Positions 1-10,884 of a stretch of 64,000 bases of DNA are shown here, piece by piece. Source of the DNA: Liquidambar formosana (Eukaryota; Streptophyta; Magnoliopsida; Saxifragales; Altingiaceae); the NCBI GenBank assembly GCA_039720395.1, contig CM077833.1, forward strand, positions 24,264,271 through 24,328,270. Reading direction: 5' to 3'. Within the stretch, counting starts at the first letter, position 1, and each line of letters opens with the position of its first letter. The position numbers and the translations under genes were made by a program. The notes under the pieces are model-generated. The model did not search any database. It was not told the DNA's origin and saw only the letters and a list, made by a program, of their open reading frames with translations.

Positions 1-1626
1 AGTAGCCTCTGATTCGGGAACACAAGGGTTCCTACCTGGAACCGGAAAGTAACTAGGACCAAAAGAATGGAAAACACCGCTAAGTCCCTTGACCGCTAGT
101 AGTCCAAATTCAATGACCCTTTTTAATATACTTTTACCAAGTAATTAATTAAATCCATTTTATGCATTTTATGCCAATGAATGCCATGAAAAGCATAAAA
201 ACTCATGCACGTGTCAGCTATTCCAGAAATCAACAATATATAATTATTTCATAATCATATAACATGTGGGAGCTATGTAAAACATGTGAAATATAGACCA
301 ACAAGAATTTACATAACATATACATCCAAAATAAACCAAAATATAACAAGTATATCAACCCATATACTCCAAAATGTAATATTCCTAAATATAGGGTTAT
401 GTAAACTAGACCACTCAGTACATGCATTACAAAATATGCATGATAATCCACCCAAATATCACTCAAACTCATAAATAACACCCAAAATACATTTTTATCC
501 AACATATGTGAGCTTATATACTAACCCATTATCATCCCTACAGTTAAAACCCATGAAAATTACACCTACCTCAAGTATGTTGCACCAAACATAGAGAAAA
601 TGTGTTGGGAGGGTCGGATCTAAGCCTAGAATGCGAGAATAAGCTCTAAACTCCACAGATCAGGCTTGAATCATCTCCAAGCATGGGTAGATCTTCAAGT
701 CCAGCTCCTAGAACGTGAATCCAAGCATTGATATGAGGTGAGAGAGTCAAAAACCCATGCATGAAAGAGAAAATGTGATTTTCTCTCTCCAAACACTCCC
801 TTTCTCTCTCCTCTCTCCTCTCTCTCAAGCTCTCTTGGTGTAAAATGATGAATATAGGGTGTAAAAGTCGTGGGATGAGGGTTTTAAAAGGGGTAAAGGG
901 CACTTGTGTTATTTGTTTTATTTAAAAAAAACTACCAGTCGAAAGTTTCAGACGTCTGAAAATTAGTTTCAGACGTCTGAAACTAAATCTCAGAAATCAT
1001 CATTCTCTGGAATTTTCAGACATCTGAAAATTACTTTCAGACGTCTGAAATGTCACTTTCAGACATCTGAAATGTGTTTCAGACGTCTGAAACACATAGA
1101 CATCTGAAAGTTGACAGTTAGTCAGCTACACCCCATCAGCACAGACATCAGCCTTACTTTCATTCTTTTATTCTTCCTTTTACTTTAAGTTATTTAATGA
1201 AAATAAACAAATAACCCCCCATTTGAATTCAAATAAAATATCAGAAAAATCAAATTCCAAGTATATCAAAATTTCATTTTCAAGTTTTAGTACAAAATCC
1301 GACTCCCGACAGATTTTCCGAAAACAAACATATGAGTAAACCGATCTAAACGTAATAATAAAATCCCATAAAATCACAGATGTCTTATAATATTATAAAC
1401 TTCCATTACCGCCAAAAATTATCTTCAAAAACGAAGATTTACGAAAATTCATTTTTTCCCAACACTTAGCCAAATTTTCAGCAGTCTAAGAGTGTGAAAT
1501 CACAAACACATCAACATCATACCCATGCAATGCCTATGCGTGACAATACCCGATAAATCAACTAATGTACATGCAAATCATGCATTAAAGATGATATTAT
1601 CCTAATTAAATGATGCGGGCATTACA
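1..1626 (-). mobile_element. Partial long LTR, probably Ty3/gypsy type (5' part of LTR)
   Basis: On the minus strand the block begins at 1626 with TGTAATGCCCGC, a TG start typical of plant gypsy LTRs, and runs off the left edge of the window. Bases 1 to about 560 match, in reverse complement, the segment from about 9020 to 9476. That second copy continues to an end in GGTCGTGACA at 10193. Joining the two gives an LTR of about 2.3 kb. A TTTAAAA-like box and a CT-rich leader near 780-890 fit an LTR promoter on the minus strand. No gag or pol is in the window, so this could be a solo LTR or one end of an element lying to the left. The superfamily is inferred from the end sequences only. Confidence 0.6.
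946..1110. repeat. Array of 16-bp palindromes at about 21-bp spacing inside the LTR
   Basis: Six copies of TTTCAGACGTCTGAAA or its ACATCT variant start at 946, 967, 1014, 1035, 1057 and 1077, followed by a half copy at 1098. A decayed copy is visible at 988. The GACGTC form is a perfect palindrome with an ACGT core of the kind bound by plant bZIP factors. Apart from the gap around 988, spacing is 20-22 bp, about two helical turns. It lies inside the putative LTR, so an enhancer-like role there is an inference. Confidence 0.75.
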
Positions 1627-1790
1627 ATTCAAAATAGTGGTATTTCATGAATTCTTTAAAATTGATTCTACAACATCAACTATAGTGATAATTACAATTA
1701 AGGTGATAGATTTATGCATTCAACACTATGTAAAATTTCTTAAATTGTTTAATTTCGAATTGGACAATCAAACAGGCCATAAATGATTGG
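1627..1790. mobile_element. MITE remnant truncated at the LTR edge
   Basis: This segment matches the inner half of the complete element at 60788-61061, including shared text around 'aaggtgat.gattta' and 'actatgtaaaattt'. Its right end reads CAAACAGGCC, a plausible terminal inverted repeat. The homology stops where the LTR begins at 1626, so the LTR probably landed inside an older MITE. Confidence 0.5.
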
Positions 1791-1889
1791 GTAATCTTAA
1801 GTTCAAATTCAAATTCAAACTCAAAGTATAGATCTCTATTTGTTAATATTAAAACAGTTGAAGTTTAAGAATAAAAAAATAAAAAGACA

Positions 1890-3030
1890 GGAGCATGGAT
1901 CTAGGGCTGGGTCCTTGGGTGACATAGGTCAGGGGCAATGGCAGAGCCAGGGGAGCCTTTGGGGGCACGTGCCCCCACTGGCCTCAAATAATTGTTTTTT
2001 TTTTGGGATAAGTTACCATTTGATGATCATTTACCAAGATAATGTCTAAAACAGGAAGATAGTAGTTATTTTTAAGCATGCATACAGTCTATTTGTAATA
2101 AGTTGAGACAAAGTCCTTTTTTTGGTATTACATTAGAAAATGACTACAAAAAAGTAATTTTTAAAAACAAAAAAATCTAGAGCTTTCAGTCCCCCTCTAC
2201 AGAATTATAGCACGGTACTCCCATTGGAGATAACTCCGGACTCCCCCAAGCCAGGGACACATTGTTGACACAATCATTATTCATACATGGTAGAAAAGGT
2301 CGCCCCTTTTCCTTTTTGTAATTGCCCTTTTTTATTACGGGGTAAAATATTCCAGGAAATGATTCCGTGTGGAAGAAAGGAAAGAGATCCACGACTTATG
2401 CAAATGTCAAAGAGAACGAGAGGTCATTCTCATTGGCCAGCGGTCACTTGTACATTACGATCCAACTTACGTATCATCTCGTATGCTGTGTTTGGATTAA
2501 GAGGTTTTTAGATGGAATTCATGTTTGAAATGAAATTTGTCAAAATTTTAAAATCAGATTCATTGTTTGGTTGATTCAACTTGAAATTTCTCAATTTCTC
2601 AGTGAAACTTTAATTTGAGATTTGAAAGGATTCAAATTCTACCTACAAATTTCATCTACATAGATGGAATTTTCTCTACAAAGAAAAGTTATAAAATTCT
2701 ATTTATAAATTCCAAATTAAAACAATTTTAATCAAACAAGGAACTTTAGAAATCCCACTAATAAACTTGTATTTCTTCTTTATGTTTTTACACTTGGACC
2801 AGGACCATAGGGGATGACCCGGAGGTCAAGTAGATACAAACAAATGTTTTTCTGCCCAGCAATAGCGAACAAAAGAAATTTGTTTTTTATAAAAAGAATC
2901 AAGCTAGCAAAGAAACAAAAGACAAGACAGAGTAGTAAAAAAAGGATCAGGAAGTGGAGCAAATTGGTCTTCCCTTGGAGTTTGCAATGCCTACAAAAGG
3001 ACGACTTCACAGGAAGTCTTGTACACGAAA
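1890..3030 (+). promoter_or_regulatory. Orphan WAK 5' flank and promoter relic, no gene behind it
   Basis: From 'catggatctagggctggg' near 1893 to 'gtcttgtacacgaaa' near 3028 this block parallels 31977-33085, the sequence directly upstream of WAK-C. It keeps the conserved core 'caagtagatacaaacaaat' and a TACAAAA TATA-like box at 2992-2998. In WAK-C the start codon follows about 70 bases after this box. Here homology ends and no signal peptide or galacturonan-binding exon follows. It is interrupted by a 0.33-kb insertion at 1936-2264. The coding region was probably lost or never copied. Confidence 0.7.
1936..2264. mobile_element. Small non-autonomous hAT (Tip100-like) insertion, tentative
   Basis: This stretch is absent from the matching block near 32010. 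The left end resembles the CAGTGGCGGAGCCAGG start seen in plant Tip100-type hAT elements. Just inside is a perfect 16-bp palindrome (1961-1976) with a CACGTG core. The right end reads CCAGGGACACATTG, weakly inverted to the left end. No clean 8-bp target duplication is visible, so the class is uncertain. Confidence 0.4.
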
Positions 3031-3532
3031 GCGTAATCGTCTTTAATAGACTAACGTGGCATTTGCGGCATCAATTTCATGTATATATTTTAACAAAAAA
3101 ATTAGGCTCTTTAATATTTTTCCAACTCCATTTATCTGTTTGGTCTATTGGTATGGCGTAATAAAGATATCTATGTCAAAAATAAAAGGAGAATAAGATC
3201 ATAGCTCGAATATTGTGCAAGGGAAATCAAAACCATTGAGTCATTGACAGACTTGCTCCACATCTCAACAAGCTGAACTTGTCGGGAGCTCACTGGAAAT
3301 GAGGAACAGCGAAAATCAATTAATTAATTAATTACCGCACGTATTTTTGGCGATGCCTCATAAACTGGGATAAATAAACACGGCTGGGCAAATACAAATT
3401 TGATTTTTTAATAGAACTAATTTTGTACATTTAATAAGATAAATAAATTAAGAAATTAAAATTTAGTTAACAACATATTGAAAAAAAAAAAGGATAATCA
3501 CTTTTATGACTGTTGGAGATTAACTAACAAAA
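3031..3532. other. Gene-free stretch with a short duplicated fragment
   Basis: About 3240-3310 ('catctcaacaagctgaactt') matches 59577-59630 in the flank beyond WAK-D. The rest is AT-rich and shows no coding pattern. Confidence 0.5.
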
Positions 3533-3797
3533 AGTTGTGCCACTCAATTTTTTTTTGCACCTCCACTCATTTTAGGTTTTTAAGGTTTTATGAAAAATAT
3601 AAAAGGACTTAATGAAAATTGACCGTGTTGTTCATTAGAAAACATCATTTTAAATAACTTTGTAGAAAAAAGTTTTTCCAAAATGTATCGTTTAAAGGGA
3701 TTTTTTGGCCGTTTACGGTCTATGTTTCATTTTTAACGAAAAAGTCTATTTAAATGACAAATTTTAGAAAAATTTTATTTTACAAAATTGTTCAAAA

Positions 3798-3850
<53 letters not shown>

Positions 3851-3955
3851 GGATTTTGTGTCCAATTGTCATAAAAACCTTCTATTATTTCATAAAACCT
3901 TAAAAAAATTAAAATAAAAAAGGGTACAAATAAAATTGAGAGGTGGCAATAACCA
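3533..3955. mobile_element. Foldback MITE, copy 1, with a central (AT)n tract
   Basis: The outer arms are inverted copies ('gccactcaattt' left, 'aaattgagaggtggc' right). The inner arms carry the family signature: 'cattagaaaacatcattttaaataacttt', a 'cgtttaaa' segment, and its mirror. Five relatives lie at 26951, 28966, 38041, 56395 and 56882. A dinucleotide run at 3800-3847 has replaced part of the right arm. The sibling at 28966 has a 9-bp target duplication, which points to a Mutator-like mobiliser. Confidence 0.7.
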
Positions 3956-4043
3956 AATTTTGTTAAATGGACTTTCTGTCCTAGTTCTAGTTGGATTAAG
4001 TTGATCATAGACGGGTGTTGCCGTGTTGGAGGAGTGAGTCTTT

Positions 4044-4170
4044 CATGTAATTATGACACAATCCTATGATGTTACGGGCCAATAAGAAACAAGTAAAGTG
4101 GGATTGTCATCCCACTTTACTTGTTTTTTATTGGACCGTGACACCATATCAGGTATATCACAGTTACATG
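4044..4170. mobile_element. Near-perfect hairpin MITE (about 127 bp)
   Basis: The arms 4068-4104 and 4109-4145 are inverted repeats of 37 bases with only about four mismatches, around a 4-base loop. Looser pairing extends outward to 4044 and 4170 (CATGTAA.. / ..TTACATG). A relative with the same outer sequence lies at about 18313-18455. It may be a MITE that could be transcribed into a small-RNA precursor. Confidence 0.6.
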
Positions 4171-4529
4171 CAAATTTTTCTCATATTGCAGAGGGATTAG
4201 GAGCCCTGCGAGTGATGACGTGGCCTTATTAGAGATCGTACCGGCAGATGGAGTGGGTGTTCAGTGTTGTGTATAAGATTGGCATTTGAATTGTTACTTG
4301 GGCCGACCTTTGGGTATTTTATAGGGATGTTATGGGGGAGTTGGACTAACCTCCACTCTGCTTGGTACTTATCACTAAGTCTATTACTGTGTAAAATATT
4401 TTAAAATTTTTAATTAATTGTATATTCAAACGATCCTTTAATAAAAAGTACAAATTTAAATTTCATTTTTAACTAAAGAAAAGCGTTATTCTGAAAATAT
4501 TTATAAATATTTTTTAGACCATGGGGTTG

Positions 4530-4960
4530 CTCGCACGACTGAGTCTTAGATTCTGCAACCGAATGTCAATTTGATGGTCAACATCAAGGTGTGAAATCAC
4601 CCGTTTGTTTACTCCAGTCCAAATATATGAAATTAATTGTTCAATCACAGTCCGTGGTGGACTGTGTGGCATTGCAATCACTGATTAATTCTAAATTGTC
4701 CACGAGTGTGATTTATACAATCCTGAAGAATCTATTATTCTTGATTGTGTTGTTTTTGAAAAGTCGAAGACAATTCTACGTCGAAGGCCGGAAAGACCTC
4801 CAACAAAAAAGAAGAAAAAATCATTTTTATTTTTTTTCCTTTTTTATATTTTGTTTCTTTTGAAAGTTCAACAAGAAAATTCTATGTGAAAGTGAAAGTG
4901 AAAGACAAAGAAGGATCGAAGGAGACGTAATCTCCCCAAATTTTTTTTTTCTTTTAAATT
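4530..4960. repeat. Duplicated WAK-upstream block, copy 1 of 4
   Basis: The block starts near 'gagtcttagattctgcaacc' and includes 'aaggtgtgaaatcac' and 'ggcattgcaatcac'. The same order of motifs occurs at about 25610-25980, 46815-47110 and 61165-61560. It appears to be part of the tandem duplication unit upstream of WAK copies. The ORF that can be drawn here has no counterpart in the other copies and is not a gene. Confidence 0.65.
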
Positions 4961-5430
4961 TTAATTTGTATCTGAAAATGGGTTAATTTGAATCTCAAAT
5001 TTGTAATTATCTACATTTTACGTCAATCCCGTCCACACACGTGAAGCCAATTTTCGGGATTTGCAACCCCTTGCGTGCACGTCGTATGCTCGTAATGCGC
5101 CCGACTAAGTCCATTTTCGGACCCCAATCCCGCAAATTACTCAATTGGGCTCCATCTCAAGCGCACGTGGGAACTCCCTTTATCCTACCATATGATACCA
5201 TATACAACAAGTGGAATACTATATAAACCTACTAAAACTCTTTTACTTTTCCAATGTGGGATAAGGTGTTATCACACTCAAGTAGAAAACACTTTTAAGA
5301 AAACCTTTAGATTTTTGAAATACTTATTTTATACTTAAAATACAACATGATCTTCACTATCCATTGCTGATGAAAAGTCCCAACAATTAGATGATATAGA
5401 TCTTGTCCACTATTTTTATTATTATTTTAG
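4960..5430. other. Gene-free stretch, slightly GC-richer, unidentified repeat
   Basis: A TATAAACC box near 5222 and 'ccaatgtgggataaggtgtt' just after resemble the promoter region of plant LTR elements, but no ends or coding remains are visible. Confidence 0.3.
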
Positions 5431-5645
5431 ATCTTTTCGCATTAGGTAGAAAGATGTGACGTCGGTCTTAAAGCCTCTTGCCAAGCAAGAGGTCTTGGAT
5501 TCAATTTTTACGACTCTCCCTCAAGACCACTCCATGGACTTTGTCTAGTAATTACGCAGTGTATGTGGAACGGGGAGACTGTATATGCCCAAGGGGATTA
5601 GTGAGGTGCAAAGCATCAAGAACCTCTTGATATAAAAAAAAAGAA
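5431..5645 (+). mobile_element. tRNA-derived SINE, copy 1
   Basis: It carries a tRNA-like B box ('aggtcttggattcaat') and an A-box-like region about 45 bases upstream, then a tRNA-unrelated body and an A-rich tail after 'cctcttgatataaaa'. It aligns over its length with 42243-42447. It is not a tRNA gene because no cloverleaf can be drawn. Confidence 0.7.
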
Positions 5646-5879
5646 AAGAAAAAAGATATTATGTCAAAATTTCTTACATCTGATAGATTCTATTATCAAG
5701 TTTCTCCAAATTCGCTTTAATTGACTGATTTCAACAATCTTTTAAGCATGTTTTTCAAACATGTTCAAAGGTTTTAGTGGTCCAAAGAATTAATTTATTT
5801 GATTAAAAAAATTGATTCAACTTCTTGATCAATCTAATACTTAGGAGGAAAAAAAAAAAAAAAAAAACATACATAACCA

Positions 5880-6852
5880 TAGGGGTGCTCATTGACCCGC
5901 TAAAACTGCCCAATCCAACCCTACCCAAAGACGTACGGGTAGATTCAATCGATAGGATGGGGTAGTGGTTTAGCATTTTATTTTATTTTATTTATTTATT
6001 TATTTTTTTTGCGGTTTCGTGGGTGGTTAGTGGTTCTGAAAAAGAAAAACCAACCCCAACTTGCCCATCCACATATGTTTCCATACTTGATTAGATTATA
6101 CATATGAGGTATCTCATTGGTGCTTCAGATTACATTGAACACGCAGCAATAAAGGATGAACCTTATCTTTTACCTTATCAATTAACCATTTTGATGCCCT
6201 TATTTTAGTTATTTATAAATATTTAAAAAAAATGAGAAAAAAAACATGACCGTTGATTATCAAAAATCAATAGTTTAGATAAGTTACCAAACCTTAATAT
6301 AGCTAAGAGACTCTTGTAATGTCTCACCCTCTCACTTAGTCACTCACCTTTCTTCATTTTCTCTCAACCTCTCTCTCTCATTCTCTTTCTCTCTTTCAAA
6401 CTCTCTGTCTCTTATTCTATATAATTAGGTGTAATCAAATAATCATATTGAATCAATTTTTTACATTGTTCAGTGTATCTTTTTGTTTCTAAATTTATTT
6501 ATGCTTGTTTAATTTTATTTTTTTACCAAGTTAATTTTTATTTTGTATGGCTTGTTTTGACCAAAACAATATATATAATAATTGAAATACTACAATTATA
6601 TATGACTGAAAGAATGAAAGCCCCATTGGATCAAAATAGAATGGATAGATTTTTTAAAAAATAAAGCAAGGCCTAGCTAAAGCTTAATCCGCCAATCCGC
6701 CCACAACTCACCCGTCAATCCGATTGGTATGTGGGTTAAAACCACCTAATCATATGAGCGGATGTGGGTGAGAATTTATTTCACCCGATAAATTGTGGGC
6801 GGATTGCGGATGAACCCTAAACCGGACCCAAATCGACCTGTGAGCACGCCTA
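5880..6852. mobile_element. Non-autonomous hAT element (973 bp) with 8-bp target duplication
   Basis: The ends are TAGGGGTGCTCA and TGAGCACGCCTA, 12-bp inverted repeats with one mismatch. They are flanked by the direct repeat CATAACCA at 5872-5879 and 6853-6860. The 8-bp duplication and TAGGG end fit the hAT superfamily. There is no transposase ORF. The interior holds a CT-rich tract (about 6360-6410) and AT-rich filler. Confidence 0.85.
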
Positions 6853-7094
6853 CATAACCATAACCGTGCAACTGTCTCTATTACAAATCCAAATATGATA
6901 AATTTACTTACTATTATATAATTATGTATTTTTATTGCATCTCCAAATATTAGATGATGAGAATGTAAAATAATATAACAAGAAGAATACAATTATTTTA
7001 ATACATTATCTCGTGATTTGCATGACTTTTCAATTATCTTCACACATTTTAGATAATAAAGTCTCTTTAATTTTATTGTTTTTGAGTTGTCTAG

Positions 7095-8200
7095 GTGCCA
7101 GCATAGGTGGAGGATTGTCCTTGCTACTCCTATTCCTGGGTGGTTTTCGGTTATATAAAGTAGTGAAGAAAATGAAGAACATGAAGCTCAAAGAAAAGTA
7201 CTTTAAAAGAAGTGGGGGTATGCTGCTGAAACAAAAAATTTCGTCTGATGATGGCGTTGTTGAGAAAACCAAAATTTTCACTTCGAAGGAGTTGGAGAAA
7301 GCAACTGACAATTTTGATGAGAATTAAATTATTGGGCAAGGAGGCCAGGGAACAGTTTACAAAGGAATGCTAATTGATGGAAGCATAGTCGCAATTAAAA
7401 AGTCAAAGATAGTTGATGAAAGCCAATTAAAGCCATTCATTAATGAGGTTGCCATTCTTTCACAAATTAACCATAGAAATGTAGTTAAGCTATTAGGGTG
7501 TTGTTTGGAGACAGAAGTTCTCCTACTAGTTTATGAGTTTATTTCTCATGGAACCCTTTTCCAATTTATCCAAAATCAAGATGAAGATTTTCCACTTTCG
7601 TGGGAGTTGCGCATACAAATTGCTATAGAGGTTTCAGGAGTGCTTACCTACTTACATGCAGCATGTTCCATACCCATTTATCATAGAGACATAAAGTCTA
7701 CAAATATACTTCTAGATGATAAATATAGAGCAAAAGTATCAGATTTTGGGACATCAAGAATTGTTTCTATTGACCAAACTCATCTAACAACCCACGTGCA
7801 AGGCACCTTTGGCTATCTTGATCTTGAGTATTTCCAATCAAACCAATTCACTGAAAAGAGTGATGTGTATAGTTTTGGTGTTATTCTTGTTGAGCTTTTA
7901 ACAAGATTAAAACCGATTACTTCAACCAAATCACAAGAAGTGAAAAGCCTAGCATCACATTTTCTTTCATCGTTAGAGGATAACTGTCTATTTGATATTC
8001 TTGATGCTCGGGTTATTAAAGAAGGTGGAAAAGATGAGATTATGGCAGTCGCTAACCTTGCAAAGCGATGCTTGAACTTGAATGGAAAGAAAAGGCCTAT
8101 AATGAAAGAAGTAACAATTGACTTAGAAGGGATCAAAATGCTTCGTATGCCTTTGACTACTCAACAAAATTCCGAAGAGGGTGAATTAGTGTTGAAATAA
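7095..8200 (+). pseudogene. WAK-A: wall-associated kinase pseudogene, exon 3 only, in-frame stop
   Basis: After a splice acceptor at 7091-7094 (ctag) comes the exon that in intact paralogues encodes the membrane segment and kinase. The frame reads a membrane helix (GASIGGGLSLLLLFLGG), a basic juxtamembrane stretch, glycine loop GQGGQG, VAIKK lysine, HRDIK catalytic loop, SDFG and SDVYSFG, and ends at 8200. A TAA at 7325-7327 lies just before the glycine loop, in the same frame as the following 290 codons. It therefore looks like a single nonsense change. The APE region reads YLDLEY instead of YLDPEY, as in WAK-B. No galacturonan-binding or EGF exons are recognisable upstream. Only a truncated kinase starting at the methionine at 7367 could be made, and that would lack the ATP-binding glycine loop. 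The open frame after the stop suggests it was silenced fairly recently. Confidence 0.88.
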
Positions 8201-8716
8201 AGGCACCCTCGGATGGTTCTTTGGCTTCAACAAGTGCATATTTGGACTACACCAAAGCCTTCTCACTAGATGTCCATCCACTATTATATAACACGGTATG
8301 ACAATTAAGTACTCTTGTTTAATAATTTATTCTACGATGTAATTGTGCAAGTGTTTCACACTATCTCGTGACTTCTATCCAGGAAACATTTATGTTGATC
8401 AATTAGAATTTGTAATGACATATAATTGTTTAAAACCCATCTTTAAAAAGATATTTAAGAAAGTTCCCTTTCAGAGCATTTTAATTTATTTTTTTGCTAT
8501 TGTTTCTTCAAGAACTAAATGGGGCCTTAAATGATTGGAAACTGAGTGGGTGTAATTGGTATGTACGTCACCTCCTCAACATCAACATACTGCAAAAAAA
8601 CCCATTTCAGGAATGAAGATGGTTCCACTATTTTTCCTTCACAACTTCCTAGATGTACATTAGTTTTCCTTTTATTACTATTATTTATTTTTTTTGCTAT
8701 GATGTACATTAATTAG
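8201..8716. other. 3' flank of WAK-A, no gene seen
   Basis: AT-rich sequence without coding pattern; presumably former 3' UTR and intergenic DNA. Confidence 0.4.
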
Positions 8717-8923
8717 GGCCATGTTTGTTTAGTTGGAATTGATGAAAATGAAATCTGATTCCATGCTTGAAGTAGTTTGGAATGGAAAAAGATTTGAATA
8801 AGTTGTCTAAACAGGTTATTTGATTCTATTCCCATTTAAATTATATCATCAAATGATCCAAAGTTCCAAACATGAAGTTTGGAATGTGATTCCATTCTAT
8901 CATTCCATTCCACAAACATGGCC
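8717..8923. mobile_element. MITE (207 bp), Tourist/Harbinger-like
   Basis: The ends GGCCATGTTTGT and ACAAACATGGCC are perfect 12-bp inverted repeats flanked by TAG on both sides (8714-8716 and 8924-8926). A 3-bp duplication and this type of end suit PIF/Harbinger MITEs. The element at 16634 has related ends. Confidence 0.75.
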
Positions 8924-9019
8924 TAGTTGTTTCTTCTATGTAACACCCACATCTTTAAATAGGTTATTTAATTACTTAATATGTGGTTTGCATCATTTTT
9001 AAGAAATTTGTCGTTTTCT

Positions 9020-10193
9020 TTTGATGTATATTGGTGTTATTTATGAGTTTACGTGATTTTTGGGTATATTATCATGTATATTTTGTAATGCATGTACTGG
9101 GGTTCTAGTTTACATAATCCTATATTTAGGAATATTACATTTGGGAGTCTATGGGTTGATATACTTGTTATATATTATGCAAATTATTGTTGGTCTATAT
9201 TTTACATGCTTTACATAACCCAAATTATGGAATAATTATATATGTTTGATTTCTGGATTTATTGATATGCTTATGGGTTTATATGCTCTTTCATGACATT
9301 CATCAGCATAAAATGCATGAAATGGATTTAATTAAATACTTGGTAATAGTATATTAAAGAGTTATTGGATTGGACTACTAGCGGTCAAGGGACTAAGTGG
9401 TGTTTTTCATTCCTTTGGTACTGGGTACTTTATAGTTTCAGGTAGGAACCCTTGTGTTTTCGAATTAGAGGCTGCTTTTCGGTTCCAAGTAGGAACTCTT
9501 GTATTGTCCTCTTGGAGGTGGGTTTAAATCCTCATTTTCTGCGTGAAAACTTTTGTGCGAGAATGGTCGGTAATTATGGAATATGTTAAATGGGCATGAG
9601 TCACATTTCATTCATGACATTACATGTGTTTAAATTATATTTTAAGCATGATTAAAATTGGTTATATTATCATGCTTTGGTTATTTTATATGAAAATTAT
9701 ATCTACTGAGTTTTATACGTACTTACTACTATATTTTATAAACCCTTTTCAGATGAATTCATAGCTGGAGAGACCTCGCCTTTACGTGTTTTGCTTATGA
9801 TTGGATCTAACTTATTGTCAGATCATTTTGGAACATTATTATGATTTGGAACAATTTTAATATCATTGTTATGTATTAATTAATACTTTTATATTCGGCC
9901 AATAAGCAATAGACACGTAATAACTTATGGTTTGTAATATTTTAATTTCGTAGATCTCTTTATATGGTTTATTTAACATATGATGATACCAATAATGGAT
10001 GATAGAGAATTTTATGACTATTTTATACAGGTTTTCATTATAGTATGTTCCATTTACGAATGGGTCATACCAAAATTTTTATTGAAATTATAGATTTTCT
10101 AGCACGTGTCATTCACGTGCTTCTTAAATGATTTTCTTAATTAAACTGGTTTTATTAATATTGATCACAGCTTAATTAATTTAGGTCGTGACA
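9020..10193 (+). mobile_element. Truncated LTR copy (3' part), inverted relative to 1-1626
   Basis: From about 9020 to 9476 the sequence is the reverse complement of bases 1-560, for example 'gactactagcggtcaaggga'. It continues past the part visible at the left edge and ends in GGTCGTGACA at 10193, a usual 3' end of plant gypsy LTRs. The first part of the LTR, including the palindrome array, is missing. No reverse transcriptase or integrase remains lie next to it. Confidence 0.65.
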
Positions 10194-10880
10194 TTCTACA
10201 TGCCTATCACCCATTTGTTATTGTACTCGTTTGGGATAGCCGTAGTTTTTGTAGCTTTCGCTGTAGAATAAGAGAATTAAGTCGAAGTTAGTTCTACTAA
10301 ATGATCCAAACAATTGCAAATAGAACTCCAAGTAAATTTATAGAATCTAAATGTTCCACAACCGACAAGCCTATTTATGAAAGAATGTGATTTCTTAGTG
10401 TGAGAAGAAATGTAAGATCAATAAATGTAGGATTTGAAGGAAAGGGGCCTGGTAATCTGGTATGAGAGAAGAGGGGGCAGGGAGGAGTAGGTTTGCCTAC
10501 AAAATTCTCCAGAAAGAAAGACGCATAGTTGGAAAGATATAACGCAACGGAGAGAAATCATCATCCGAGCTTCAATAAGAGAGATGAGCTTTCGGCATGT
10601 GTGGGAAAGTAGGGAGGTTTTCTTATCCAAAAAGCAAAAAAAAAAAAATGTAGGGAAGTTTGGGCTGATCGTGATTGCCGATTGGGGATTCAAAGGGTAT
10701 TTTCATTTCTTCATGTTTTAATTGCAAGGGTATATCTTGTATTTTGAAAGTTTCGTTAAAGGGAAACCGGCTTCTGACATCACATTTTGGATTGGTTCAT
10801 TTGGAGGGTGCTACTACTAGATATCAAGACATTTGAGAAATCGTGATTAAAAGTCGATCTCATAAATTACTTGTTTTGCT
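10194..10880. other. Gene-free stretch, unidentified
   Basis: About 10420-10640 is purine-rich and a little GC-richer than its surroundings but shows no domain on either strand. Confidence 0.4.
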
Positions 10881-10884
10881 TTAA

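Noticed and set aside
946..1110. CRISPR-like array
   Set aside because: The repeats are palindromes only 16 bp long with 4-6 bp between most of them, in a plant LTR; no spacers of CRISPR size and no cas genes.
2814..3161. 115-codon ORF in the orphan WAK 5' flank
   Set aside because: The equivalent sequences before WAK-C and WAK-D have no matching frame; it is promoter and leader DNA.
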